Below are positions 34,013-43,372 of a stretch of 64,000 nt of DNA, piece by piece. Origin of the DNA: Falciphora oryzae (Eukaryota; Ascomycota; Sordariomycetes; Magnaporthales; Magnaporthaceae); the NCBI GenBank assembly GCA_000733355.1, contig JNVV01000009.1, forward strand, positions 1,069,605 through 1,133,604, given 5' to 3'. Below the pieces are notes generated by a model that saw only the letters and a program-made list of their open reading frames with translations, ran no database searches and was not told the origin of the DNA. The translations under genes and the position numbers were made by a program. Position 1 is the stretch's first letter; each line of letters opens with the position of its first letter.

Positions 34013-36000
34013 CGCGTTAAGCCGGGCGGTCGAGGATCGAGCGGACAAGGTCGTCGGCGAATTGCCTCGGTCGTTGGGACTCGTTCCTAAACTGATTTTA
34101 ACGGTTAGACGGAAGATCTGGCATTGGGAGGACACGAGGGGAGTACGACTGGATGTGAGACGGAGACTCGGGTGAAGGTGCGAATACGGGCACGAGAAAC
34201 ATCAGGTTTGCGCCTGACAAGCAGAAAGAAACATGAAGCCTGCTCACCATCAAGGGACACAAAGAAGGCGGAGGCCGCGCACGATAAGGAGCGAGCTTGT
34301 GACTGACAGTCTCGCTCGGGAAGCCGATAATTCTCCGGCAGGACAATGCTACAAAGCAAGTTTGCGTTTTGCTGCTGGTCGGCCTGAGCGACCTCGTTGT
34401 ATGTCGTGGGGTCGAAGCGCAATTGGGGTGGCTCGTGGTCAAAGAGGGACGAGGCTGGTGCCAGGCAGGGCTGGGCTGGATGAGTGCGTGCGTGCGTGCG
34501 TGCAGCCCCGGCCTCGCTTGCCTGGTGGGGGGCCGTCTCGTTTGCGCAGCGAGGCGTTCTAAAAGCGCAACAAACGGGCGCCTTCAAAGACGGACAGGTG
34601 GAGGCGGTAGCGACCGAGGCAGACAGGCCGACAGCCAGGAGGGTGCTCGAAAGGGATTGATTCGAGACACGAATAAAGCCCCAAGTGCCCTGGCCTCTGC
34701 GCGCGGGGCAGCGTCGACAATCGGTGGGCGGTTGAAGCGTTCGGTATCTCGCAGGCCGGCTCAATCGAGCGAGCGATGCTTGAGTTGAAGAAAGATTCGC
34801 GTGACGTAGGGCAGCTGGCCACTTCAATGCGGACTACGTGCGAATTTGTGGCTGAGGCGCTTGGTGATTGGTAGGGCTTTGGCAGCGCCGGGCAGCGGTT
34901 ATGCATAATTTGTGGCTAACGTGGCTTAGCGGAACGCGTTTTGTCGCGAAAAACCTGAGGATGAAATTTATCACACTGTGTTCGTCGCGTCAACACTGCA
35001 TCCCAACGCGAATCGTCGCGCAAACTCGCACGCCCAGTTTGGCGGGAACTTTGCGATACCTGGGTGCAAACAATTAAACATATGCATAATTTAAACGCTT
35101 GCATAGCGGATTACGCAAATACGATAGAGGGGGAGGGGTTGTCGACCAGCCATTGCTGCAGTATAGGACAATATAAACCGGATTAAAAGGCTTCCTCTGG
35201 GCCCAAATAAACGTGCGCAACCGAAACGCCCCTCAATTCGAGATGCGCACGTTAATACCCGTCCGGGTTCCATTTATAAAAGGTTGGAAGTCCAGTGAAG
35301 GGGCTGATGGTGTGTCAATGCAGGTCTTCTTGCTTGATGCAGCGTCGTGGATATCACCGTTCTTTTTCCACCCTAATAAGTGCTTGGCACGTAATTGTCG
35401 CGCATCTTGGGCGCAAACGATTCAAAATATGCATATTTAAATAATACTGTAAGGTTTTAGGTGTATTTGGCCGCCAGAATCCCGTTTCCACGATAGTTGC
35501 AAGCTTGGGTCCCCGCGAACATAGCTGAATGCGACTAGCAAAAATGAATTCCGGCAGACGCATAGATAACATTGAAGTGACTGGCAGGAAAGGGAGGCCA
35601 GGTCAGATGCCGCCTGTCACGATTGCCGCTGGGAAAAGAGACTGGCTTCAATATACCCTAGGCTTGAGGCTATCTAAAGCTGAAGAAGGAAGCTAGGAAT
35701 CGGTGCAAAGCACCGGGTTGACTGGACGGGGTTTTCTGTGGGTAATTGGACGCACGGGCCACGAGGCAAGTGACCCCCAGTGCCCTGGCTTTGGATGGGG
35801 TGGAAGCCCGCGAGGGCCCGCCACGCCATAACAGGGTGTCTCTTACGATGAATCTGGTCAAACGTACCGGTCCTAGCACAGCCGCATAAGCGGCCAGACT
35901 GCACTTTTCCTATCTGCCACCTTGAGCAGTGCCTCAAGGCACCCTGTACCATACCACCGAGAACCGGCCCGCCAGACAGGGGCCTCGGGATGCGGCTTGT
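34013..36000. other. Spacer upstream of the JmjC gene
   Basis: Holds the JmjC promoter at its left side. Two short related segments at about 35050-35090 and 35410-35445 share GCAAAC.ATT.AA.ATATGCATA, followed by TTTAAA. A GTGC/GTGCGTGC microsatellite lies near 34485-34503. ORFs here (for example about 240 codons on the minus strand, 34105-34827) lack family signatures. Confidence 0.45.
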
Positions 36001-36009
36001 CATGCAAGT

Positions 36010-36190
36010 GCTTAAGGCCGATACTGGTCGGCTGATGGGCTTGTTCTGCTAGCTACCGTGACAGCAGTTGGTGAGCTAGACCCTGTATCTAGAACATCTG
36101 GTAGTCGCTAGCACGTCTTATGCCCCTAGGGAGGCGAGAGTGAGGCAGCACTCGCTACAGACGTTAAATAAACCTAACCTAACCTAACCT
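36010..36190 (+). mobile_element. 5'-truncated LINE 3' end with (CCTAA)n tail
   Basis: Contains GCTAGCACGTCTTATGCCCC (shared with 16627-16645 in diverged form), GACGTTAAATAAAC and a tail of four CCTAA-type units ending at 36190. 5'-truncated LINE insertions with AATAAA followed by a simple-sequence tail are typical of target-primed reverse transcription. The tail abuts the last codon of the minus-strand gene at 36191, whose TAG stop (36189-36191) uses tail bases. Confidence 0.7.
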
Positions 36191-36914
36191 AGCCCTTCTC
36201 AAGATAGGCTTTATCGACTTTCTGTATTGAAAACCGCGAGAAGTGGATTTTGCGATACTGCACTGCGAAAACCTGCTCACCGGCGGCCGTATACCCAACC
36301 TCCTCAGCAGAACCGCTCGTCAAAGATAAACTACCGCCGATATCGAGGTCCGACCCTAGCGCCAGCACCCCCCCTGCAGCAGCGATTACAGCTGCGGGCA
36401 CGGCAACAGACGCGTCGAGCTTGGTCTTGTGGCAACGCGCTAGACCAACGCGAGCGTCGGTCAGCGTCTTGAAACCGCACACGAGGTAGACTTTGCTGTA
36501 TGGGCGCTGGGATTCCTTCTCCAACCAGGTGCGCACATGGGTCTCCTGACACGCAGCGCTAAAGTAAGCGCTAGCGTTGCGCAGCTGGTGAATGACGCAG
36601 AGCGGGGCGGTGATGGTTTCTAAGCGTGTGGGTGCGGAGTTTGTGGCCGCAAGCAGTTTGAGCAGGCTCAGCCCCAGTCGTGTGCCCCGTGTGCGCTCAA
36701 GCACAATGTGGAAATTTTCGAATCGTTGGGTAGCAACGTCGGGTTTGAAGGAGGGCGTGATGGGATATATAGCGTCCAGTGATTCGTCGCCGGGGCTTTG
36801 GGTAAAGGGCTGGCAAAAGTCTTGGTCGGAGTATTTGGGGTCCAGAACGAGGCGGCCTAGCTCGATGGACCCCCGGGGGATGGGACGGTTGAGCAGGAGG
36901 CTTGCGATTGACAT
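36189..36914 (-). CDS. Candidate fungal gasdermin-like pore-forming protein, C-terminus cut by a LINE
   Basis: 241 aa from MSIASLLLNRPIPRG (36914); an upstream in-frame ATG at 36989 adds 25 poorly conserved residues. Visible pattern: an IELGRLVLDPKYSDQDF start, an amphipathic central part (TRLGLSLLKLLAA), AYFSAACQETHVRTWLE, then KVYLVCGFKTLTDARVGLAR with alternating polar/hydrophobic residues, a small-residue Val/Ala/Gly hairpin-like stretch (about 170-195), and AAGEQVFAVQYRKIHF. The alternating YLV...FKT...V strands followed by a polar loop and a GEQV-FAVQYRK strand resemble gasdermin N-domains; this is inference. Length is near that of RCD-1-type fungal gasdermins. It is divergent from a TPR-CHAT protease 1.5 kb away, the usual partner type. 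A related decayed copy lies at 42.3-43.1 kb. The stop coincides with a LINE tail, so the natural C-terminus is probably lost. Could alternatively be an unrelated fungal family. Confidence 0.55.
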   Translation of the reverse strand: MSIASLLLNRPIPRGSIELGRLVLDPKYSDQDFCQPFTQSPGDESLDAIYPITPSFKPDVATQRFENFHIVLERTRGTRLGLSLLKLLAATNSAPTRLETITAPLCVIHQLRNASAYFSAACQETHVRTWLEKESQRPYSKVYLVCGFKTLTDARVGLARCHKTKLDASVAVPAAVIAAAGGVLALGSDLDIGGSLSLTSGSAEEVGYTAAGEQVFAVQYRKIHFSRFSIQKVDKAYLEKG

Positions 36915-38406
36915 GGCGCAGCGGTTGCCAAAGTGTAAGATGGAGATGTAGAAAAACCATTCAGGGGCAAATTGGGTCGGAAAAAACATGGAATTGCTTC
37001 TTTATGGAGGCCCGTAGTGGTGGCAATGGCCACGTGTCGCTGCAGAATACTTTTTACAGTTTCCGCCCGAAACCGCCTCAAATGATCAGCATGCGTCTAG
37101 AAATTTCTCCTTGCCGCCGAGCGTGGACAGAAAATCGGAGGCATTTAGGCTCCTATCAGCGTTATGTTTTACACCGGGTACAAACCCCGGCGTCGGTGGT
37201 GGGCTCCGGTCCTGTAACGGACAACACCGACGTTGTGGGTTGAGAGAATTAGCGCCCTCGCTAATACACGGCGGCCACCATCAAAGCAGCGACAGTCCTA
37301 CGCCGCGCTCAGAAATGTTACGGGGTTAACGGCGCTTGGGGTTACAGCAGGAGGCAGAGTGACTTTGTGGTACTTTACCTTCGCTCGTTGCGAACGCGAG
37401 ACCCCGGGCGCTTGCAGGCATGTAAATCCGAACATGAAGCGTTCTCGCGGGTTGAGTAAGCTCTTGGGCGAAGTTTTGGAATAACAACCCCGCCCCCGTT
37501 TTGCGTGAAGTGCCCAAGGCGATTGGCTGCTTTCGGGCAGCTTTCCGCAAGAAATTCTGCGAGCAAGTTGAAACGCGGCTCCGATGCTGGCCAACAGTCC
37601 CGAATTTCGCAGCAACTAAACCCGTCTGCATTTGGTGAGGCATTTACAACTAGAAATATTGGCTAACGGCCATCGAATCATTCCACGCCTTAGTTATTGC
37701 AACCACTACATTACAGTGGCGTAGCATTCCTGACTGTTCGAGGCAAAATTTGAGCGAGGCGAGGCTGATTGAGTGGACGGCACAGCCCAGCTAACAATGC
37801 CCAATCTGCAGCACTATAGGAACTTGGAGCTGGAGGACGTCGCTTATCCACCAGTGGTTGATGTTATTGGCATGCTGCCTTCTGAGAAATACTTCGGGCG
37901 TTTGCACGCTATAAACCCAGCCGTCGGGGATGTTAGAACCAGTGAGCTTCCAGTAATCAGCGGAAATACAACCACATTCCCCTAAGGCGCATCGCAAGGC
38001 AACTCGTATCGCAAAGGGGATGGGCCTCCAGCCAAGGCCTGCCCGGCCGTGCCGGCCGGGGAAGCCGCCGGCCCCTCGTTACAAACCCTAGGGCCGATTT
38101 CGAGGAGGCCTCCAGTGCTCGGTAAGATAGCTTCCGAGCACCTGTATATAAGGGCAGGAGTTCTCCCGCCCTATAGCTGCATCTACCTTAGAAGGCAGAG
38201 GTTTATCAAGCATACAGTCTACTGCACGCACTCCTTCTTTGCCACAACTCGGTATAAGACCAGATAAGCCGTGCCAACATATTCTCCCAAGTTCGACGCA
38301 TCTATCTGCCTCACCAACGCTTCCGGAAGCCGTCTTTGCCATCTCACTGCCACGAACGATTAAACTCGAACACCTTAACCCTGCACCTCACCTCCTGTCT
38401 CAGACC
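36915..38406. promoter_or_regulatory. Divergent promoter region between gasdermin-like and TPR-CHAT genes
   Basis: About 1.5 kb shared by two head-to-head genes. A TATATAAGG box with GC-rich palindromes lies at 38142-38156, 250 bp before the TPR-CHAT start codon. The 15-mer CCTGTATATAAGGGC also occurs at 49018-49032, so this promoter may derive from an LTR-like element. No convincing ORF in between. Confidence 0.45.
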
Positions 38407-41400
38407 ATGACTTCGGAGCGTTCAACCGCATTGGCATCCGGCTACCGCATGGACGGCATGGAGCTGTTCCACATCGAGGCGGAGATGACCTCTCTCCTTA
38501 ACGACATGAGCGACGAAGACCTTCATTCTTTCGCCGAGTTGCAGGAAGATCCCGCGAGTGATGAACAGATCGAATTGTACATCTACGCCTGCTTCATTGC
38601 CTTCAAAAGGTTGGCCTCAGTGGAACACCTCGAACAAGCTGTTCAGCGAGCAAAGGAATGGGCCGCAGGTACGCCTACCGACCACCCGGACCGCACCCGG
38701 CGATCTCACATTTTCGACATGATGTCGGCCTGGGTGCGCTACATATTCGAAAGTACTGTACCTATGCTTCCGGAAGTTATGTAAGTCGCAATTTCCCAAG
38801 CCCTTCTAAGTGGGATGGCTGCAATGTTTTAGCTTAAGTATTGCTTGTATAATGCCAACGGTAATGGGGTTAGCTGGAAATGGCAAACCGTTAACGCGTT
38901 ATATTTATTAGCCAAGAGTTAATGTTTGGCGAAGCCAGCATTACCCAAGCAGTAAGACTGGCGAATAATTACCAGCAAACGGGCCGTTTCGAAGACTTAG
39001 AAAAGGCTATCAGGATTATGGAACGGGCAGTAAATGTCGGAAGGGGATTTATTCCGCCTAGCATGTTGGGCAGCCTTGGGGGGATGCTCACAATGCGATT
39101 CGAACGGACCGGATCAATGGACGACCTTAATCGCGCTGTCGAAGTTGCCGGCATAGCAGTGAACGACACACCTCAAAACCATCCAAACCGAACTGCTTAC
39201 TTAAACGATCTCGGAAACTCGCTTGGCAGGCGATTCGAACGGACCGGATCGATGGACGACCTCAATCGCGCCATCGAAATTGCCAGTATGGCAATGGATG
39301 CCACACTTCAAAACCACCCCACCCGAATTATTTGTTTAAATAACCTTGGAAATTTGCTTGGCAGGCGATTCGAACGGACCGGATCGATGGACGACCTTAA
39401 TCGCGCCGTCGAGGTTGCCAATATGGCAGTGGATGCCATACCGCAAAACCACCCCACCCGAGCTCGTTATTTAAGCAACTTTGGAAATAAGCTTAGCAAA
39501 CGATTCGAACGGACCGGATCGATGGACGACCTCAATCGCGCCGTCGAGGTTGCCAGTATGGCAGTGGATGCCACATTTCATAACCACCCCGACCGAGCTG
39601 GCTGCTTAAGCAACCTTGGAAATAGGCTTGGCAAACGATTCGAACGGACCGGATCAATGGACGACCTTAATCGCGCCGTCAAAGTTGCCGGTATGGCAGT
39701 GGATGCCACACCTCAAAACCGCCCCGACCAAGCTGGCTATTTAAACACCTTTGGAAAATGGCTCGGAATGCGATTCGAACGGACCGGATCAATGGACGAC
39801 CTTAATCGCGCCGTCGAGGTTGCCAGTATGGCAATAAATACCACACCTCAAAACCATCCCGACCGGATTGGCTGTTTAAACAATCTCGGAAACTGGCTTG
39901 GCAGGCGATTTGAACGAACCGGATCAATGGACGACCTTAATCGCGCCGTCGAGGTTATCGGTATAGCAATAAATACCACACCTCAAAACCATCCCGACCG
40001 AATTATTTATTTAAATAATTTTGGAAATTGGCTTGGTAGGCGATTCGAACGGACCGGATCGATGAACGACCTTAATCGTGCTATCGAGGTTACTGGTATG
40101 GCAGTAAATGCTATACCTCAAAACCACCCCGACCGAGCTGGCTATTTAAACAGCTTTGGAAAATGGCTTGGCACGCGATTCGAACGGACCGGATCGATGG
40201 ATGACCTTAATTGTTTGCTTTCGTCGTGCAAAGAAGGCTGGCTTTGCCATACTGCCCCCCCGTCTACTCGCATTCGACTAGCTCGGCGTGCCGCCAACAT
40301 CCTCGCATTACAACGAAACTGGGACGAATCAAGCCAGCTGCTGCAAAAAGCTGTAAAACTCCTGCCCACTGTGAGCCCGCGGTTTTTAAACCATACCGAC
40401 AAGCAGCATATGCTTGGAGACTCTGCAGGCCTGGCTTCGATGGCGGCCGCCACGGCCCTAAATGCGGGAAAGGAGGCCTCTCACGCTTTGCAGCTTCTTG
40501 AATTCGGTCGCGGCGTTATTGCTGGTTTGCTAATGGACATGCGTGGAGACATTTCCGATCTCAAGCGAAAGTATCCCAGTTTAGCGAACGAGTTTATCGT
40601 CCTTCGAGACGCATTAGACTCGTCGGCGGACCGATCCACTTCTGCAAATTCTAGCGATAACACATCTTCGTGGGAATCGCAAGCAAAACGACGTCGTGAC
40701 GCAGACCAGAAATTTAGCGACCTCATCACCAATATTCGTGCTCAGCCAGGGTTTGACGGCTTTCTTCGTCCACCTACTGCAAGCGAGCTGATGGCCGCAG
40801 CCAATCCAGACCCTATCATCGTCGTTAATCTGAGTCCATATCGCTGCGATGCGTTCCTGGTCCAGTGCGACCAGATCAGGGTCCTGGAATTGCCTGGTCT
40901 AACGATGAAGGAAGTCCAAAAACAAGCCCAGGGTCTTCGATCTGCTTGCGCAACAGGCTCTTCCCACATGGCATTTCTGCTAGAATGGCTCTGGGATACC
41001 GCCGCTCGTCCTTGTCTAGACGCGCTCGGTTTCAAAGACCCCGTTTCTGATGACAACTGGCCTCGCGTGTGGTGGATTCCTACAGGACTCCTCAGCCAGC
41101 TGCCACTTCACGCAGCGGGACGACACGTTCGAGGTTCTGCCGAGACAGTGCTGGACAGAGTTATGTCGTCATACGCCTCGTCGGTTAAGGCATTAATACA
41201 CGGACGCCAACACCCTATTCGAAAATCCGCCGGGCCATTCTCTGATTGTGCTCTCCTGGTTGCCATGCACGAAACACCAAATCTGTCGGGCAACAGAATC
41301 CTCCCGTTTGCTGCAAACGAAGTAAAAATGCTAAAGAATCTCTGTCGTGAGCTCCAATTATGGTCGCTCACACCGATTCTGCGCAAGGACAATGTGCTCA

Positions 41401-42005
41401 AATACTTGCAGACGTGCAAGATATTCCACTTTGCCGGCCACGGGCAGTCGGACCCGGCCGAGCCTTCACGAAGCTGTCTGCTTCTCGAGGACTGGAAAAC
41501 GAGCCCGCTCACCGTGGGAGACCTCCGCGACCACAAACTCCAGGAGAACGGGCCGTTTCTTGGATACCTCTCGGCCTGTTCGACCGGAGCCAACGAGGCG
41601 GTACACCTCGCTGACGAGGGGATCCATCTTGTTAGCGCCTTCCAGCTCGCGGGCTTCCGGCACGTGGTGGGAACACTCTGGGAGGTTTCGGACAAGCACT
41701 GTGTTGACGTGGCGAGGGTGCTTTATGAGACCCTGCGGGACGAAGGGATGACGGATGAAGCGGTCTGCCGGGGACTCCATCGCGCGGTTCGCGCGCTGCG
41801 TGACGGGAGGGTCGAGAAGAAAGGAGAGATCAAGAAGGAAGGGGAGATCGAAAAGAAAGGGGAGATCGAGAAGGAGGGGGAGGTCAAGGAGGAAGGGGAG
41901 ATCAAGAAAGAGGATGCGAGAAAGGCTTTTTCTATAGTTCCTGGGCTTGCCGAAGAAGGCTTCATGAGTAGTTACTGGGTTCCCTATGTCCACTTTGGTG
42001 TATAG
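38407..42005 (+). CDS. TPR-CHAT protease (caspase-like CHAT domain with tetratricopeptide repeats)
   Basis: Exon 1 38407-38780, intron 38781-38911 (131 bp, GTAAGT...TTAG), exon 2 38912-42005; 1,155 aa in frame. Start MTSERSTAL (38407) follows a good context. N-terminal helical region (1-150), eight full 45-residue TPR-like repeats (about 190-550; each GSMDDLNRAVEVAxMA...NHPDRxGYLNxFGxWLGxRFERT) plus a ninth partial one, further TPRs, then a CHAT domain with catalytic FHFAGHG (His968) and YLSACSTGA (Cys1014). CHAT proteases (separase/caspase clan) act in bacterial and fungal cell-death systems, and the repeats serve as sensor or oligomerisation surface. A Lys/Glu-rich insertion (EKKGEIKKEGEIEKKGE) sits in the C-terminal part of CHAT. 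Catalytic residues and frame are intact, so it is probably functional. Likely partner: the adjacent gasdermin-like protein. Confidence 0.88.
39096..40210 (+). repeat. 135-bp in-gene tandem repeats (TPR units)
   Basis: Eight complete units with 135-bp spacing plus a partial ninth; each starts CGATTCGAACGGACCGGATC and units are close to identical at nucleotide level, including synonymous sites. This indicates recent unequal exchange or conversion, as in repeat domains of fungal NLR and incompatibility genes. Confidence 0.92.
41810..41912 (+). repeat. 18-bp minisatellite inside the CHAT domain coding region
   Basis: About six units of GGAGATCAAGAAGGAAGG type encode the charged EIKKEG/EIEKKG tract. 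It is unusual inside a catalytic domain, placed between the catalytic Cys and the C-terminal strand (VPGLAEEGFMSSYWVPY). Probably a surface loop. Confidence 0.8.
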
Positions 42006-42319
42006 GAGTTATTCGTGTCAGGAGGGACACATAGGTTAGCGGAAACTTAGCTTTTTAGAAGCTTTTTTAATGCCCACCCGTTAATGGCGGTATCGCGCAA
42101 AGTGCTGTCAGGAGTAAATGGCTGTCCTGGTTTAAACGCAGCACAGCCAGCCAGAAGTGGTTGGACCAGCTTCGCGTGCGGAGTCTCAAGCGAGCCAAAC
42201 AATGGCTCTCGAAATGCCTACGCTCTAAGCTACGATTCCGCTGCTGCTTGCTTCCAAACTCGTCGTTTAAGCCGGGCTTGCTGGTGAGTAAAGGCTCCGG
42301 CATTTCGCTATCGTCGGGA

Positions 42320-43128
42320 GTAGCGTCCTTAGCGCCCGATTCCTCCCCAGCCCCATCCTGCTAGGCCAGCTGATCGTAGACCGCAAGTACCCTAGCGAGG
42401 GCGCATGCCGCCCCACGCTGCCCTCTGAGTCCCTCGGCGCCGCCGCTGCCACCACGCCGTCACCCTGCCACATCGTCACCAGCACCTCTAAAGTCTTCCA
42501 CCAGGTGTGGACAGCACTCGCAGCGCTCGCCTCGGCCTCGCCCTCGCGGACATCCTCTCCGCCTCTTCGCTTCCGCCTCCACCTCCGTGAGCCTCTCCGC
42601 CCCGCTGCTCGTGTCCAAAGCAGTCGAGGACCCGCAGTTACTTCCGCAGGGCGTGCCGCGAGGGCTCCGTGCGCGCCTAGCTTGAGACGCGCCTCCGTCG
42701 GTCATTGTCCCGTGCGTACCTCGTCAGCGGGCTGCGCACCCTGACGGGCATGTGGGTCGACGCAGCGCAAAGGCGGGATGCCGAGCTCGGCACCGCAATC
42801 AAGGCGCGCGTATGGCTTTGTCTCGGCGGCCGCGGCCGGGCTCCCACAGGTGGCGGTGGATGGCCACACCGGCTTAGCGAGCGTGGCGGTGGCACCAGAC
42901 GTGGTGACAGCGTTGTTAGGTGCTCGCCATCCAAATGCGGCCCGAGTCCAGAGAGGGAATCGATGGAAGTCGGCGCTTATGCTGCGGGACCAGTGGGCAG
43001 CGGAGAAGAACAGCGTAAGTGTGAATCTTGCTGGTGAAATTCGGTCCGAAAAACTGCTGGGACAATCTGAAAGCTTCGAATTAGGCGGTGAGCAGGTCTT
43101 GTTCCAAATCGAAAGGGGACGCTCCTGA
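42320..43128 (+). pseudogene. Decayed paralogue of the gasdermin-like gene
   Basis: Collinear fragments in shifting frames match the 36.2 kb protein in order: ILLGQLIVDRKYPSEGACRP (versus IELGRLVLDPKYSDQDFCQP); KVFHQV then STRSARLGLALADILSASS (versus RTRGTRLGLSLLKLLAATN); YFRRACREGSVRA, TAG, LE (versus YFSAACQETHVRTWLE); SRAYLVSGLRTLTG (versus SKVYLVCGFKTLTD); and ELGGEQVLFQIE near the end (versus AAGEQVFAVQY). There are at least two in-frame stops (near 42588 and 42679, the latter TGG to TAG) and several frameshifts, so it is not translated whole. It lies 315 bp downstream of the TPR-CHAT stop on the same strand. It shows that the block once held two copies flanking the protease gene. Confidence 0.7.
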
Positions 43129-43137
43129 CGGCATGGT

Positions 43138-43165
43138 CGCCACGTAGCATAATATATATGCTACG
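43138..43165. other. Short palindrome GTAGCATA-ATATATATGCTAC
   Basis: Near-perfect inverted repeat between the decayed paralogue and the metacaspase-type gene. It could form a hairpin. Function unknown. Confidence 0.4.
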
Positions 43166-43372
43166 CAGGCAATTAGGGCCAAGCAAAGCGGTAATTTGGG
43201 GCACGCGCTCGGCGGGGTACATCACCAAGCAGTTAACTCAATATAAGGCAGATAATAAGCATTAAAAAGTGGCTCGTTGGACGACTAGCCCTCTGAAACA
43301 ACCAACCGCAACCAATGGAGACCACTGGATATTCGTTGTAGGCAACCAGCCGTAGCATACCGAATGCCTCAC

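Noticed and set aside
34105..34827. 240-codon minus-strand ORF upstream of the JmjC gene.
   Set aside because: Low-complexity composition with overlapping ORFs in the other frames; it lies in the likely promoter/5' UTR of the JmjC gene.
36173..36190. (CCTAA)n run looking like telomeric repeat.
   Set aside because: Unit is CCTAA rather than CCCTAA, only about four copies, and directly follows AATAAA of a LINE 3' end, so it is a LINE tail.
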